Positions 14,450 to 25,134 of a DNA stretch of 64,000 nucleotides are shown here, in pieces; positions within the stretch are counted from its first letter, which is position 1, and every line of letters starts with the position of its first letter. The DNA lies in the NCBI RefSeq assembly GCF_001179965.1, contig NZ_CVSH01000026.1, positions 1 through 64,000 on the forward strand, in the 5' to 3' direction. A model generated the notes under the pieces. That model was given only the letters and a program-made list of their open reading frames with translations. It was not told the origin of the DNA and made no database searches. A program made the translations under genes and the position numbers. The DNA comes from Candidatus Pelagibacter communis (GTDB lineage Bacteria > Pseudomonadota > Alphaproteobacteria > Pelagibacterales > Pelagibacteraceae).

Positions 14450-15444
14450 TGTAATTTATTATAGTAGGTTTCTGCAATTTCAACAGCATTTAGTGCAGCA
14501 CCTCTCAATAGATTGTCCGAAACAATCCAAAGGTTTATAGAATTTTTATTTGAGTTATCTTGTCTTATTCTCGAAATAAATGTTTCATTTTTACCTGCGC
14601 TATCAATAGGTGTCGCATACATATTATTTAAAGGATCATCAATTATTTTACACCCTGGGGCTTTTGCTAAAACTTTTCTTACCTCTGAGAGTGAGACAGT
14701 TTTATTAAATTCAATATTTAAAGACTCGGAATGTGAGACCATCACTGGAATTCTTACACATGTTGCTGTTAATTCTATTTTGTGATCTAATATTTTTTTA
14801 GTTTCATTTATCATTTTAATCTCTTCTTTCGTGTAACCATCATCTAGAAAATCATCTATATGTGGTATGGCATTGAAAGCAATTTGTTTTGTAAAATTTT
14901 TTGATGAAACTTTTTTTTCTGCTAAGATATCTCTTGTTTGTTCAATTAACTCATCCATCGATGCTTTTCCTGCTCCAGATACGGATTGATAAGTAGAAAC
15001 TACCACTCTTTTGATATCAAATAGATCATGTAAAGGTTTAAGTACAATTACCATTTGAGCTGTTGAACAGTTAGGATTAGCTATAATATTTTTTTTTAAA
15101 TTAGATAAATGATGTTTGTTTACCTGCGGAACAATTAATGGCACATCTGGATCCATTCTAAAATAACTTGAATTATCTACAACGACAGAACATTTGGCAG
15201 CTTTAACGGCATAGGCTTCTGAAATTTTTTTACCCGCTGAAAAAAAAGTAATATCAACTTTGGAAAAGTCAAAATCTTCTAAACTTTGAACTTTTATTTT
15301 TTTTCCATTAAACAATAACTCTGTGCCCGCGCTTTTTTTCGAAGCTAATAAACATAAATCCTCTACTAAAAGTTTTTTCTGTTCTAAAACCTCGATTATC
15401 TTACGTCCAACATTTCCAGTGGCACCAACAATAGCAATTTTCAT
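14446..15444 (-). CDS. asd: Aspartate-semialdehyde dehydrogenase
   Basis: This enzyme (332 aa) reduces aspartyl phosphate to aspartate semialdehyde for lysine, threonine, methionine and diaminopimelate synthesis. The NADP-binding N-terminus reads IVGATGNVGRKIIEVLE, and the catalytic Cys lies in IANPNCSTAQ. The substrate-binding Arg and the catalytic His lie in CVRIPVMVSHSE. Length is standard. It lies between dmdA (20 bp upstream) and sdhC, as I recall for Pelagibacter, without an obvious functional link to either. Confidence 0.95.
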   Translation of the reverse strand: MKIAIVGATGNVGRKIIEVLEQKKLLVEDLCLLASKKSAGTELLFNGKKIKVQSLEDFDFSKVDITFFSAGKKISEAYAVKAAKCSVVVDNSSYFRMDPDVPLIVPQVNKHHLSNLKKNIIANPNCSTAQMVIVLKPLHDLFDIKRVVVSTYQSVSGAGKASMDELIEQTRDILAEKKVSSKNFTKQIAFNAIPHIDDFLDDGYTKEEIKMINETKKILDHKIELTATCVRIPVMVSHSESLNIEFNKTVSLSEVRKVLAKAPGCKIIDDPLNNMYATPIDSAGKNETFISRIRQDNSNKNSINLWIVSDNLLRGAALNAVEIAETYYNKLQ

Positions 15445-15464
15445 GACTTATTTAATACTTTATA

Positions 15465-16574
15465 TTAGATGAAGGGTAAATCACAAACTGTTCCGTTCAC
15501 AGATTTACCGTTAATATTTATTTTAATTTTAGTTCCTGTATTCCAATTAGGTTTTTTTAACATTGCAATTCCAATAACTTTATTAAAGTGAGGTGAATAA
15601 ACTCCTGATCTTAATTCGCCTATATGATTTTCATTATTATCAAAAATTTTTATTGTCTCAGTAATACTGATGTTATCAGACTCAATTTTCACACCCATCA
15701 GTTTTTTTTTTAAACCATTTTTATTATATTGAATTAATTTATCTTTTCCTAAAAAATTAATGTCACTATTAACATTTACATATTTATCTAGGCCACATTC
15801 GTAAGGGTTGTCTTCGTTATCTATATCGTTACCGTAAGAAAGCAGTCCACTCTCTATTCTCTCAATTAAATTTGGACAGCCAGGTTTTACATTAAATTCT
15901 TTACCCTCATCAAAAAGTTTATCATATAGCTGTAAACCTGACTTGGTATGTTCAACATAAATTTCATATCCACCTTGTTTAGACCAACCTGATCTTGCTA
16001 TTAAATGTTTATCTCCTGCAAATTCAAAATAGTCAAAGCCGAAGAATTTCATTTCAGCAATCTTTTTTCCAAAAATTTTCTCCATCAATTTAAATGATTT
16101 TGGTCCTTGGACAGCTAAAATATTTACATTTGGTTCAATTATTTTTACATTAAGTTTGTTACCAATTGCTAAACCTTTAGCAAATAAAATCACATCCGAG
16201 TCAGCAATTGATATCCACCATTTATCCTCTTTTAATTTTAAAATCACTGGATCGTTAATCATTCCACCATTATCATCTATAATCGGACAATAATAACATC
16301 TGCCAATTTTAGACTTAGATAAGTCTCTACAAGTCATAAGCTGAACTAATTTGTAGGCGTCTGGTCCACTTATTTCTACTTGTCTTTCAGCAGCAACATC
16401 CCAAATTTGCACATGCTCTTTTAAATGATGGTATGAGTCTTCAAGTGATCCAAACGCAGCTGGTAAAAGCATATGGTTATAAATAGTGTAAGCCGTGACA
16501 CCTTGAGACTCAATTCTTGATGAATAAGGAGTGCTTCTTAATCTTCTTGATTTAGCAATATTAAATTTTTTCAT
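15465..16574 (-). CDS. dmdA: Dimethylsulfoniopropionate demethylase
   Basis: DmdA moves a methyl group from DMSP to tetrahydrofolate, giving 3-methylmercaptopropionate. It belongs to the glycine-cleavage T-protein fold. The protein is 369 aa, the length I recall for Pelagibacter DmdA. It shows features that separate DmdA from Gcv[15 protein letters not shown] near the N-terminus, [40 protein letters not shown] and [20 protein letters not shown]. The operon context is decisive, since dmdB and dmdC lie directly upstream with one hydrolase between. Its ATG overlaps that hydrolase by 4 bp. A generic aminomethyltransferase is the alternative, but the context makes it unlikely. Confidence 0.93.
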   Translation of the reverse strand: MKKFNIAKSRRLRSTPYSSRIESQGVTAYTIYNHMLLPAAFGSLEDSYHHLKEHVQIWDVAAERQVEISGPDAYKLVQLMTCRDLSKSKIGRCYYCPIIDDNGGMINDPVILKLKEDKWWISIADSDVILFAKGLAIGNKLNVKIIEPNVNILAVQGPKSFKLMEKIFGKKIAEMKFFGFDYFEFAGDKHLIARSGWSKQGGYEIYVEHTKSGLQLYDKLFDEGKEFNVKPGCPNLIERIESGLLSYGNDIDNEDNPYECGLDKYVNVNSDINFLGKDKLIQYNKNGLKKKLMGVKIESDNISITETIKIFDNNENHIGELRSGVYSPHFNKVIGIAMLKKPNWNTGTKIKININGKSVNGTVCDLPFI

Positions 16575-17356
16575 TTTTTTAGTTTTAAAATAAATTCTTT
16601 TACAATTTTTCTCATTTCAAAAGCTTTTTCAAAAATTATCATGTGACCACAGTCAGTGATCACTTTAGTTTCTGAATTTTTAATTAATTCAGACATTTTA
16701 TTACCAACTTTAAGGGGAACCATTTTATCGAGATCTCCAAATATACATAAAGTCGGACAATTAATTTTTTCTAAAGACTCTTTTCCAGACTTGTAGTTAT
16801 TACAAGCCTTTAAGTCTACTGATAAAATTTCTATAATTTCTCTAGATGAGTTAATTATCTTTTTTACAGGGTTTCCACCAATAAATGCCTTGGATCCCTC
16901 ATAACCCCATTTCATCATTAGTAATATCGCCTTATCATCTCCAGCCTCTGCAAGATCTATCAAATCTTGATTTACAGGCATTTTATATGATCCAGCAACT
17001 AATACTAATCCATCAATAAATTCTGGATATTTAGATGCAAAATCTATTCCAACTAAACAACCCTGCGAATGACCAACGATGATAATCTTTTGAATTTTGA
17101 GTGTTTCCATGAAACTTTTTACCCAAGACGACATATCCTCAATAGATTTAAGTGATGGGCCTTCAGAGCTTCCATGTCCTGGTAAATCAATTGATAAAAC
17201 ATTATATCCTTGGGATGCATAAAACTGTTCATGAAGAGACCAAACAATATGAGTTAACCCACTTCCATGCATCAACATAATAGATGGCTTATCTTTATCA
17301 AAATCAAAGCCACCTGTAGAAATAAATACGTTTTTGCCGTTAACGTCTAGGTTCAG
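16571..17356 (-). CDS. Alpha/beta hydrolase in the dmd operon, probable CTG start
   Basis: This is an alpha/beta-fold hydrolase with HGSG for the oxyanion hole, the nucleophile elbow GHSQG, the acid in GDLDKMVP and the catalytic His in DCGHMIIFE. The first ATG is at 17278, but the frame is open further upstream and encodes a family-like strand pair ([12 protein letters not shown], then KPSIML before HGSG). I extend it to a CTG at 17354-17356, which overlaps the dmdB TGA as CTGA and has AAGGAG five bases upstream. That gives 261 aa. Its substrate is unknown. Lying between dmdB and dmdA it may act on a methylmercaptopropionate pathway intermediate or thioester, which is inference. Confidence 0.85.
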   Translation of the reverse strand: MNLDVNGKNVFISTGGFDFDKDKPSIMLMHGSGLTHIVWSLHEQFYASQGYNVLSIDLPGHGSSEGPSLKSIEDMSSWVKSFMETLKIQKIIIVGHSQGCLVGIDFASKYPEFIDGLVLVAGSYKMPVNQDLIDLAEAGDDKAILLMMKWGYEGSKAFIGGNPVKKIINSSREIIEILSVDLKACNNYKSGKESLEKINCPTLCIFGDLDKMVPLKVGNKMSELIKNSETKVITDCGHMIIFEKAFEMRKIVKEFILKLKK

Positions 17357-18981
17357 TTTAGCTCCTTGGCTAATTTCCTTAATTCAAATTTTTGGATTTT
17401 TCCTGTTGAAGTTTTAGGCAATTCACAAAATTCAATTTTTTTTGGTACTTTAAAGCCTGCTAATGTTTCTTTACAATAAGATATTAATTCTTTCTCGGTC
17501 ACTTCTTTATCTTTTACTTTTTCTATAAAAGCACATGGTACTTCTCCCCATTTTTCGTCTGGTTTCGCAACAACAGCAGCAATTGAAACACTCGGATGTT
17601 TTGCTAAAGTATTTTCTATTTCAATTGATGAAATATTCTCTCCGCCAGAAATTATAATATCTTTTGATCTATCTTTTATCTTAATATAACCATCTGGATT
17701 TGTTACAGCTAGATCTCCAGAGTGAAACCATCCATGCGACATAGCCTTATCAGTAGCTTCTTTGTCCTTAAAATATCCCTTCATAACAATATTTCCTCTT
17801 ATCATGATTTCACCTATTGTCTTTCCATCTTTGGGCACTGGTTTCATTGTTTCAGGATCCATTACCATTGTGTCTTCAGTATTAGGGTATCTTACACCTT
17901 GTCTTGCTTTAATTTCATTTTTTTTATCTTCATCATAAGAATTCCACTCATCATTCCATGCGCACTGTAAAATATGTCCGTATGTCTCTGTAAGTCCATA
18001 AACATGCATTACCTCGAACCCAAGAGCCTCCATTTTTTTAAAGATAATACTCGGTGGTGGTGCCCCTGCGGTTAAAACGTAAACTTTATGATTTAATTTT
18101 TTTCTTTCACTTTCAGATGCACCTGTGATCATATTCAAAACAATTGGCGCTCCTCCGAAGTGAGTAATCTTATGCTTTTCAATTAATTCAAAGATTTTTT
18201 TTATATCTATTGCTCTTAAGCAAATTGTTTTCCCATTTAGCATTGGAACAGTCCAAGGATACCCCCAACCATTGCAATGAAACATTGGGACTATTGTTAA
18301 AAAATTTAATCTATTTGGCATGTTCCATGCAACTGCACTACCAGTTGACATTAAATAAGAACCTCTGTGATGATATACAACGCCCTTAGGATTACCTGTT
18401 GTGCCAGATGTATAGCTTAATGATATAGCTTGCCACTCATCTTTAGGTCTTCTCCAAACGTAATTATCATCACCAGTTTTTAAAAATTCTTCATACTCTT
18501 TTTCTCCAATTTTTTTTAAAAGTGATTGATCTGCATAATCATCTTGAACATCAATTATTATTGGCTTTATTTTAGTTTGTGTAAGCGCTTTCTCTATTAC
18601 AGAGTGTAATTGTCGATCGACGATAAGTACTTTTGCCTCACTGTGATCAATTATATATGCCACAGTTTTAGCATCTAATCTTGTATTAATTGTATTTAAT
18701 ATTGCACCCGTCATTGGGACAGAATAATGGGCCTCAAAAATTTCAGGTGTATTGAATGCCATAACTGAAACTGTATCTCCCTCACCAATTCCAATTTTTT
18801 CAAGAGCACTTGCAAATTTAATGCACCTTTTATAAATTTCTTTCCAGGTAAATTTTTTATCCTCATAGATAAGAGCCTCATAGTTAGGGTATATATCTTT
18901 TGCTCTTTCTAGGAAACTAAGTGGTGTTAATGGCACAAAGTTAGCTTTGTTTTTATCTAAGTTTTGCTCGTATTTATTCAT
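17353..18981 (-). CDS. dmdB: 3-methylmercaptopropionyl-CoA ligase
   Basis: DmdB activates 3-methylmercaptopropionate with ATP and CoA. The 542-aa protein is an AMP-forming acyl-CoA synthetase with the phosphate-binding loop SYTSGTTGNPKGV, the YGLTETYG motif, and the hinge region DGYIKIKDRSKDIIISGGEN. The conserved C-terminal Lys lies in PKTSTGKIQKF. General medium-chain acyl-CoA synthetases look alike, so the assignment leans on position next to dmdC and dmdA. It overlaps dmdC by one base. Confidence 0.88.
   Translation of the reverse strand: MNKYEQNLDKNKANFVPLTPLSFLERAKDIYPNYEALIYEDKKFTWKEIYKRCIKFASALEKIGIGEGDTVSVMAFNTPEIFEAHYSVPMTGAILNTINTRLDAKTVAYIIDHSEAKVLIVDRQLHSVIEKALTQTKIKPIIIDVQDDYADQSLLKKIGEKEYEEFLKTGDDNYVWRRPKDEWQAISLSYTSGTTGNPKGVVYHHRGSYLMSTGSAVAWNMPNRLNFLTIVPMFHCNGWGYPWTVPMLNGKTICLRAIDIKKIFELIEKHKITHFGGAPIVLNMITGASESERKKLNHKVYVLTAGAPPPSIIFKKMEALGFEVMHVYGLTETYGHILQCAWNDEWNSYDEDKKNEIKARQGVRYPNTEDTMVMDPETMKPVPKDGKTIGEIMIRGNIVMKGYFKDKEATDKAMSHGWFHSGDLAVTNPDGYIKIKDRSKDIIISGGENISSIEIENTLAKHPSVSIAAVVAKPDEKWGEVPCAFIEKVKDKEVTEKELISYCKETLAGFKVPKKIEFCELPKTSTGKIQKFELRKLAKELN
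17354..17367 (-). promoter_or_regulatory. Ribosome binding site and CTG start of the dmd-operon hydrolase
   Basis: On the minus strand AAGGAG (17362-17367) precedes CTG (17354-17356) by five bases. The CTG overlaps the dmdB stop as CTGA. Neighbouring genes in this operon use the equivalent ATGA overlap, for example hydrolase/dmdA and sdhD/sdhA. The pattern points to an ATG-to-CTG change at a real start. Confidence 0.7.
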
Positions 18982-20747
18982 TAATTAAATTTGTGACTCA
19001 TTATATAATCACTTCCACTAACGGCAGTTATATAATGACTTTCGATCCTTGGTAAAACTCTTTCAAAATAATACTTGGCAGTATTAATTTTGTCCTCATA
19101 AAATTGTTTGTTTGTTTCATAGTTTTTATAACTAACCTCTAAAACCTTTATCCAAGAATGAGCAACAGCAACATAACCTAACACTTTTAGGTAATCATTG
19201 CATGCAGCACTAACATCGTTCTTGGATTTTTGCATTTTATCTTTAATCCAATCAGTAAATTTAATTAAAGTTTTCAAACTGTTTTCTAATTTTTCGTTAA
19301 AATTTTTTAATTCTTGATTATTGCTAGATAAGTCTTTTTTTAAACTCTCAATATATTTATTTATAATATCACTTTCTTTATTTACTAATTTTCTAAAAAC
19401 TAAATCTATAGCCTGAACTGAGTTAGTACCCTCATATATTGGAGTAATTCTGTTGTCTCTGTAAAGCTGTTCTATTCCTTGGTCTTTTGTATATCCATAA
19501 CCTCCGAATATTTGCATAGCATCACTTGTTATTTCCATACCTAAATCTGTAAACATCGATTTAACTACGGGTGTCATTAATGATACTAGCTCCGATGCTT
19601 CCCTTCTTATTTTTTCGTCAGAATGATAAAGGCTTACCTCTGTTTGTTGTGATAACCAAAAACATAATGCTCTTTCACCTTCAATTATAGATTTCATATT
19701 TAGCAATGATTTTCTGATATCTGCATGTTCAATTATTAAATCTGCTCCTCCATTTTGATTTTTTCCATTGTGTGCTTTACCTTGTTTACGTTCTTTTGCA
19801 TAGTTTACTGAATTTTGATAAGCAATTTCTGAAATGCCTAAACCTTGAATTCCTACAACAATCCTTTCAAGATTCATCATTGTAAACATAGAATTTAAAC
19901 CTTTATTTTTTGGTCCAATCATATACCCAACTGCATCATCAAAGTTTAAAACACAAGTTGCTGAGCCTTTTATTCCCATTTTACTCTCAATAGATCCAGT
20001 TGATACACCGTTTCGTGGACCAATTGATCCATCATCCTTAACAATAAATTTTGGAACCAAAAATAAGCTTATTCCCTTAGTTCCACTTGGGGAGTCAGAT
20101 GCTCTGGCAATAACTAAGTGGATAATATTTTCAGTTAAATCATGATCTCCTGAAGTAATAAATATTTTTTGCCCGCTTAACTTAAAACTTCCATCTTTTT
20201 GTTCTACAGCTTTTGTTTTGAGCAAACCTAGGTCTGTTCCACATACAGGTTCTGTAAGACACATTGTGCCACTCCATTTACCCTCAACCATTTTTGGTAA
20301 ATACCTATTTTTAATTTCATCAGTAGCATGATGGTTAATACAATTGTACGCACCGATACTTAACTCTGAGTAAAGCTTGAAAGATAAACATGCTGAAGAT
20401 AACATTTCATCAAAAAAGGCACTTACAGTTTTTGGCATTCCTTGACCACCAAATTTTGGATCACATGATAAAGAAGTCCATCCATCCTCTATATACTTCT
20501 TATATGCTTCTTTATAACCTGGGGGAGTTCTAACAATGCCATTTTCTAATACAGTTGGGTTTTCATCTCCAGACTTTGCTAGTGGTAGTATGATGTTTTG
20601 ATTTATTTTAGCTGCCTCTTCTAAAATATTTTTTACCAAATCTGGCGTGACATCCTTATACTTTTCTATCTCATTATAATTTTTATTATTTCTTAAGTTC
20701 TCATAAAGAAACATCATATCTTCAACGGGAGCTGTATAAATTGTCAT
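18981..20747 (-). CDS. dmdC: 3-methylmercaptopropionyl-CoA dehydrogenase
   Basis: DmdC oxidises 3-methylmercaptopropionyl-CoA to methylthioacryloyl-CoA using FAD. I start it at the ATG at 20745-20747 (588 aa, MTIYTAPVEDMMFLY), which matches the family N-terminus and leaves 26 bp after leuB. A longer frame adds 14 unconvincing residues overlapping leuB. It is the long type of acyl-CoA dehydrogenase. Motifs include CLTEPVCGTDLGLLKTKA, KIFITSGDHD, FGGYGYTKDQGIEQLYRD, and PIYEGTNSVQAIDL with the catalytic Glu. Context with dmdB and dmdA supports the specific name. Confidence 0.88.
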   Translation of the reverse strand: MTIYTAPVEDMMFLYENLRNNKNYNEIEKYKDVTPDLVKNILEEAAKINQNIILPLAKSGDENPTVLENGIVRTPPGYKEAYKKYIEDGWTSLSCDPKFGGQGMPKTVSAFFDEMLSSACLSFKLYSELSIGAYNCINHHATDEIKNRYLPKMVEGKWSGTMCLTEPVCGTDLGLLKTKAVEQKDGSFKLSGQKIFITSGDHDLTENIIHLVIARASDSPSGTKGISLFLVPKFIVKDDGSIGPRNGVSTGSIESKMGIKGSATCVLNFDDAVGYMIGPKNKGLNSMFTMMNLERIVVGIQGLGISEIAYQNSVNYAKERKQGKAHNGKNQNGGADLIIEHADIRKSLLNMKSIIEGERALCFWLSQQTEVSLYHSDEKIRREASELVSLMTPVVKSMFTDLGMEITSDAMQIFGGYGYTKDQGIEQLYRDNRITPIYEGTNSVQAIDLVFRKLVNKESDIINKYIESLKKDLSSNNQELKNFNEKLENSLKTLIKFTDWIKDKMQKSKNDVSAACNDYLKVLGYVAVAHSWIKVLEVSYKNYETNKQFYEDKINTAKYYFERVLPRIESHYITAVSGSDYIMSHKFN

Positions 20748-20773
20748 AATTTTTATAAAATAATTGAAATTAA

Positions 20774-21883
20774 CTAATTTTGCAAACAAGCAATAATCGC
20801 ATCTCCAACATCTTTTGTTGATACTTCCTTATTACCTTTTGAACATATATCCTTGGTTCTAAGCCCATCATCAAGGATTTTTTGTACTGCAGCGTCTAGC
20901 TCCTTTGACTCTTTGTCCAAATTTAAAGAATATTTTAACGCCATTGAAAAACTTAGTATTGTTGCAATTGGATTAGCGATACCTTTTCCAGCAATATCAG
21001 GTGCTGAGCCGTGTACTGGCTCGTACATTGATCTCATGTTTCCATTTTTGTCTTTGGCTCCTAAAGATGCTGAAGGTAGTAACCCTAATGAACCTGTTAA
21101 CATCGCAGCTTCATCTGACAATATATCTCCAAATAAATTATCTGTTACAATGACATCAAATTGTTTTGGATTTCTTAAGAGTTGCATAGCGCAGTTGTCT
21201 GCTAACATATGTTCTAATTCTACTTCTTTAAATTCTTTATCATGAATAGCTTGAACTTCCTCTCTCCAAAGCTGACCAGCTTCCATAACATTTGATTTTT
21301 CACATGATGTAACTTTATTATTTCTTTTTTTTGCAAGATCGAAGGCTACTCTAGAAACTCTTTCAATTTCGCTTGTTGTATAAGTGTGAGTATTAATACC
21401 TTTTCTTTCACCGTTATCTATTGGCTTGATTCCTCTAGGCTCACCAAAATATATTCCCCCGGTAAGTTCTCTGACTATCATTATATCAAGTCCTGAAACT
21501 ATTTCAGGTTTTAAACTTGAGGCTTCAACTAACTGCTTGAAACAAATTGCTGGTCTTAAATTTGCAAAAAGTTTAAGTTCTTTCCTTAATTTTAATAATG
21601 CTCTTTCTGGTTTTTTGGAAAAATCCAAATTATCCCACTTTGGACCTCCAACAGCTCCTAAAATTACAGCTTCACTTTCTAAAGCTTTATAAAAAACTTC
21701 ATCAGTAATAGGTGTTCCATGTTTATCATATGCAGCACCACCCACTAAGTCTTCGTCAATTTCAAAATCTAAAGATCTATTTTTATTTAACCAATTAATT
21801 ATTTTTTTTACTTCGGCGATTACTTCTGGACCAATACCATCACCTGGTAAAAGTAAAATTTTTCTTTTCTTAACCTTAATCAT
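20774..21883 (-). CDS. leuB: 3-isopropylmalate dehydrogenase
   Basis: LeuB (369 aa) oxidatively decarboxylates 3-isopropylmalate in leucine synthesis. It starts with the [13 protein letters not shown] motif. The substrate-binding arginines fall in [17 protein letters not shown], followed by [10 protein letters not shown]. The metal-binding region is [17 protein letters not shown], and the NAD-specific end has [14 protein letters not shown]. It overlaps leuD by 8 bp. Confidence 0.97.
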   Translation of the reverse strand: MIKVKKRKILLLPGDGIGPEVIAEVKKIINWLNKNRSLDFEIDEDLVGGAAYDKHGTPITDEVFYKALESEAVILGAVGGPKWDNLDFSKKPERALLKLRKELKLFANLRPAICFKQLVEASSLKPEIVSGLDIMIVRELTGGIYFGEPRGIKPIDNGERKGINTHTYTTSEIERVSRVAFDLAKKRNNKVTSCEKSNVMEAGQLWREEVQAIHDKEFKEVELEHMLADNCAMQLLRNPKQFDVIVTDNLFGDILSDEAAMLTGSLGLLPSASLGAKDKNGNMRSMYEPVHGSAPDIAGKGIANPIATILSFSMALKYSLNLDKESKELDAAVQKILDDGLRTKDICSKGNKEVSTKDVGDAIIACLQN

Positions 21884-22481
21884 TAAAGATCCATGGTTTT
21901 GAAGACTCTAATTTTTTTTCAAATTCATTTATATTTGAGGATTTCTCTAGAGATAAAGCAATGTCATCAAGTCCTTCCAATAAGCATTTTTTTTTGAAAG
22001 GCTCAATTTTAAAACTGATCTCATTGTTTCCATAGATAATTTTTTCATCATTTAAATTTATTTCTATTTCTTCTTGTCTTTTTGAGTACTCTGATAATTC
22101 TTTTATTTTTTCCTCACTTAAAATTATTGGTAATATGCCATTTTTAAAACAATTATTATAAAAGATATCGGCATAACTTGAACTTATCACGCATGTAATT
22201 CCAAAGTCTAAAAGAGCCCATGGTGCATGTTCTCTTGATGAACCACAACCAAAATTATTCCCCGCAATTAATATTTTTGAAACATCAAATGGTTTCTTAT
22301 TTAAAATAAAATCTTTAATAATATTTCCATCGTTATCATATCTCATTTCATGAAAAAGGTTTTTTCCCAATCCTGTTCTTTTTATTGTTTTTAGGAATTG
22401 TTTTGGGATGATCATATCAGTATCGATATTGACGATTGGCAAATATGCAGGAATACTTTTGAGGGATACAAATTTTTTCAT
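21876..22481 (-). CDS. leuD: 3-isopropylmalate dehydratase small subunit
   Basis: LeuD (201 aa) is the swivel domain of isopropylmalate isomerase. It has the conserved [13 protein letters not shown] near the N-terminus, and the substrate-recognising [17 protein letters not shown]. Its start overlaps the leuC stop by one base. Together with leuC and leuB it gives three of the four leucine branch enzymes; leuA is not in this window. Confidence 0.96.
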   Translation of the reverse strand: MKKFVSLKSIPAYLPIVNIDTDMIIPKQFLKTIKRTGLGKNLFHEMRYDNDGNIIKDFILNKKPFDVSKILIAGNNFGCGSSREHAPWALLDFGITCVISSSYADIFYNNCFKNGILPIILSEEKIKELSEYSKRQEEIEINLNDEKIIYGNNEISFKIEPFKKKCLLEGLDDIALSLEKSSNINEFEKKLESSKPWIFND

Positions 22482-23884
22482 TAGTTTTGATATTTTCTTA
22501 CGTCATCAAGATTTCCAGCAATTGCAGCAGCTGCTGCCATACCTGGGCTTACTAGATGTGTACGACCACCTCTTCCTTGTCTTCCCTCAAAGTTTCTATT
22601 TGAAGTAGATGCGCATCTCTCTTGTGGTTTTAATTTATCAGCATTCATTGCTAAGCACATTGAGCAACCAGGCTCTCTCCACTCAAATCCAGACTCAATG
22701 AATATTTTATCTAAACCTTCCTGTTCTGCTTGTTCTTTTACTAGTCCAGATCCTGGAACAACCATGCCATGCACATGTGCAGCCTTTTTTTTATTTTTTA
22801 AAATTTGAGCAGCCTCTCGTAAATCTTCTATTCTTCCGTTGGTACAACTTCCAATAAAAACTTTATCAATTTTTATATCCTGAACTTTAACATCTGGTTT
22901 TAGACCCATATATTTTAAAGATCTATTAATTGAATTTTTTTTATCTTCATTTTTCTCATTATCAGGGTTCGGTATTTTTCCATTTATTGTTACAACATCT
23001 TCTGGAGAAGTTCCCCAAGTTACCATAGGAGCAATATCCTCTCCATTTAAATTGATCTCTTTATCAAATTTAGCATCATTATCAGTTTTAAGTGAGTTCC
23101 AATACTCTAAAGCTTTATTCCAATTTTCATTTTTTGGGGACATTGGTCTTCCTTTTAAGTAATTAAAAATTTTTTCATCAGGTTGAATAAGACCAGCTCT
23201 AGCACCACCCTCGATTGACATATTACAAATCGTCATTCTCTGTTCCACAGACAGGTCTGAAATCACCGAACCAGCATACTCTAATACACATCCAGTACCT
23301 CCAGCTGTTCCTATTTTTCCAATTATTTGCAAAATAACATCCTTTGAAGTCACTCCCAGTGACAGTTTCCCATTAACGTTTATTCTAAAATTTTTTGCCT
23401 TTTTTTGTACCAAGGTTTGAGTTGCTAAAACGTGTTCTACTTCTGAAGTACCTATTCCAAATGCTAGGGCGCCAAATGCACCATGAGTAGCAGTGTGGCT
23501 ATCTCCACAAACAATTACTGTACCTGGTTGCGTGAAACCTTGCTCGGGCCCTACTATATGAACAATACCTTGTCTTTTATCGTCCATTCCAAAAAGTTTG
23601 ATACCAAATTCTTTACAATTTTTTTCTAATGTTTCTACCTGAATTTTAGAATCAACATCATCAATTCCTTTAGATCTATCGGTTGTAGGAATATTGTGAT
23701 CAACTACAGCAAGTGTTAACTTTGGTTGTCTCACTTTTCTTTTTGAATTTCTAAGCCCCTCAAATGCCTGTGGGCTTGTCACCTCATGTATTAAATGTCT
23801 ATCCACAAATAATAAAGATGTACCATCATCTTGCTGATGAACTAAATGTTCATTCCAAATTTTGTCGTATAAAGTTCTAGGCAT
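22481..23884 (-). CDS. leuC: 3-isopropylmalate dehydratase large subunit
   Basis: LeuC (467 aa) carries the [4Fe-4S] cluster of isopropylmalate isomerase. It begins with [12 protein letters not shown], has [27 protein letters not shown], and the cluster cysteines in [13 protein letters not shown] and GCSMCLAMN. It follows rplS by 11 bp on the same strand, so leucine synthesis lies downstream of a ribosomal protein operon. Confidence 0.97.
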   Translation of the reverse strand: MPRTLYDKIWNEHLVHQQDDGTSLLFVDRHLIHEVTSPQAFEGLRNSKRKVRQPKLTLAVVDHNIPTTDRSKGIDDVDSKIQVETLEKNCKEFGIKLFGMDDKRQGIVHIVGPEQGFTQPGTVIVCGDSHTATHGAFGALAFGIGTSEVEHVLATQTLVQKKAKNFRINVNGKLSLGVTSKDVILQIIGKIGTAGGTGCVLEYAGSVISDLSVEQRMTICNMSIEGGARAGLIQPDEKIFNYLKGRPMSPKNENWNKALEYWNSLKTDNDAKFDKEINLNGEDIAPMVTWGTSPEDVVTINGKIPNPDNEKNEDKKNSINRSLKYMGLKPDVKVQDIKIDKVFIGSCTNGRIEDLREAAQILKNKKKAAHVHGMVVPGSGLVKEQAEQEGLDKIFIESGFEWREPGCSMCLAMNADKLKPQERCASTSNRNFEGRQGRGGRTHLVSPGMAAAAAIAGNLDDVRKYQN

Positions 23885-23895
23885 TTTAAAAAAGA

Positions 23896-24426
23896 CTATT
23901 TTTTATCTTTAAGAGTCTCTTTTTCATTTTTTTTTTCAGAGGTATCTTTTTTTTCAACAGACTCTTTCTCTACTTTCGTTTCCTCTGTTATATTACTTTC
24001 TTCAGTTTTAGTTACATTTTGTGCTGTTGGTTGTTCTGTTTTAACATCTACATCAATGCCAATTTTTTTCTTAATTTTTTCTGCAATTCTTGCTGATTTT
24101 CCTGTTCTGTCTCTAAGATAATAAAGTTTTGCCCTTCTTACCTTTCCAGATCTAATTACCTTGATTGAGTCTACAATTGGACTATAGAGTGCAAATGTTC
24201 TTTCCACACCTTCGCCAAATGAAATTTTCCTTACTGTAAAAGATGAGTTTAAATCTCTATTCTTTTTAGCAATACAAACTCCTTCAAAATATTGAATTCT
24301 ATCTCTTTTGCCCTCTGTAATTCTAACACCAATTTTCACAATATCGCCTGGAAAAAAATTTGGTAATTTTTTTTCTGCAGCTATTTTTTTGACATTAGCT
24401 TGATTAATTTCTTCAATAGTTTTCAT
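23896..24426 (-). CDS. rplS: Ribosomal protein L19 with charged C-terminal tail
   Basis: L19 sits at the interface between ribosomal subunits. I start it at the ATG at 24424-24426 (176 aa, [14 protein letters not shown]). A TTG five codons upstream is possible but less likely. The core up to about residue 120 has the family pattern [37 protein letters not shown] and [23 protein letters not shown]. The remaining roughly 55 residues are a Glu/Lys/Thr-rich, presumably disordered tail absent from E. coli L19. It lies 16 bp downstream of trmD. Confidence 0.95.
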   Translation of the reverse strand: MKTIEEINQANVKKIAAEKKLPNFFPGDIVKIGVRITEGKRDRIQYFEGVCIAKKNRDLNSSFTVRKISFGEGVERTFALYSPIVDSIKVIRSGKVRRAKLYYLRDRTGKSARIAEKIKKKIGIDVDVKTEQPTAQNVTKTEESNITEETKVEKESVEKKDTSEKKNEKETLKDKK

Positions 24427-24442
24427 TTGTAAGTTTATCAAA

Positions 24443-25132
24443 TTAGTTTTTTTTGTTATATTTTTGCCATAAATCTGGCCTTCGGTCGCGAGTTATAGCC
24501 TCTGATTGAGATAAACGCCAGTCTTTAATTTTCGCATGATCACCTGATAAAAGCACATTTGGCACACTTTTTTCCTCCCAGATTTGAGGTTTTGTGTACT
24601 GTGGATACTCCAATAAACCATTTTCAAAGCTTTCTTCGCTAGTAGATTTTTCATTTCCAAGTACTCCGGGTATTAATCTTAATATAGCATCCAAAAAAAC
24701 ATAAGTTGCTGTTTCACCTCCAGAAAGGACAAAATCTCCTAAACTTATCTCGTCTATTTTTCTGTTTTCTAATACTCTCTGGTCAATACCTTCGAAATGA
24801 CCGCAAATTATGTTAACTTTATTTTCTAAAGAAAGTTCTTTTGCAATTTTTTGATTAAAAACTTTTCCTTTTGGAGATAAGTAAACAATTTTCTCATCTC
24901 GATTAATGTTTTTATCTAACGACTTTGCGAGTACGTCAGGCTTGATTAACATTCCTGAGCCTCCTCCGTAAGGAGTATCATCAACTGTCTTATGTTTATC
25001 AATTGCATAATCTCTAATATTTACAGTTCTCAAATCCCAAATTTTTTTTTCAATAGCTTTCCCATAAAGTCCATTTTTAAAAGGTCCAGGAAAGTACTCA
25101 GGATATAATGTAAATACTTGAGCTATAAACAT
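24443..25132 (-). CDS. trmD: tRNA (guanine-37-N1)-methyltransferase
   Basis: TrmD (229 aa) methylates G37 next to the anticodon using S-adenosylmethionine, which limits frameshifting. It is a SPOUT-class knot protein with the motifs [31 protein letters not shown] and [13 protein letters not shown], and the C-terminal [13 protein letters not shown]. Length is typical. It starts 2 bp after rpsP, in the common rpsP-trmD-rplS order. A separate rimM is not present here. Confidence 0.97.
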   Translation of the reverse strand: MFIAQVFTLYPEYFPGPFKNGLYGKAIEKKIWDLRTVNIRDYAIDKHKTVDDTPYGGGSGMLIKPDVLAKSLDKNINRDEKIVYLSPKGKVFNQKIAKELSLENKVNIICGHFEGIDQRVLENRKIDEISLGDFVLSGGETATYVFLDAILRLIPGVLGNEKSTSEESFENGLLEYPQYTKPQIWEEKSVPNVLLSGDHAKIKDWRLSQSEAITRDRRPDLWQKYNKKN

Positions 25133-25134
25133 TT

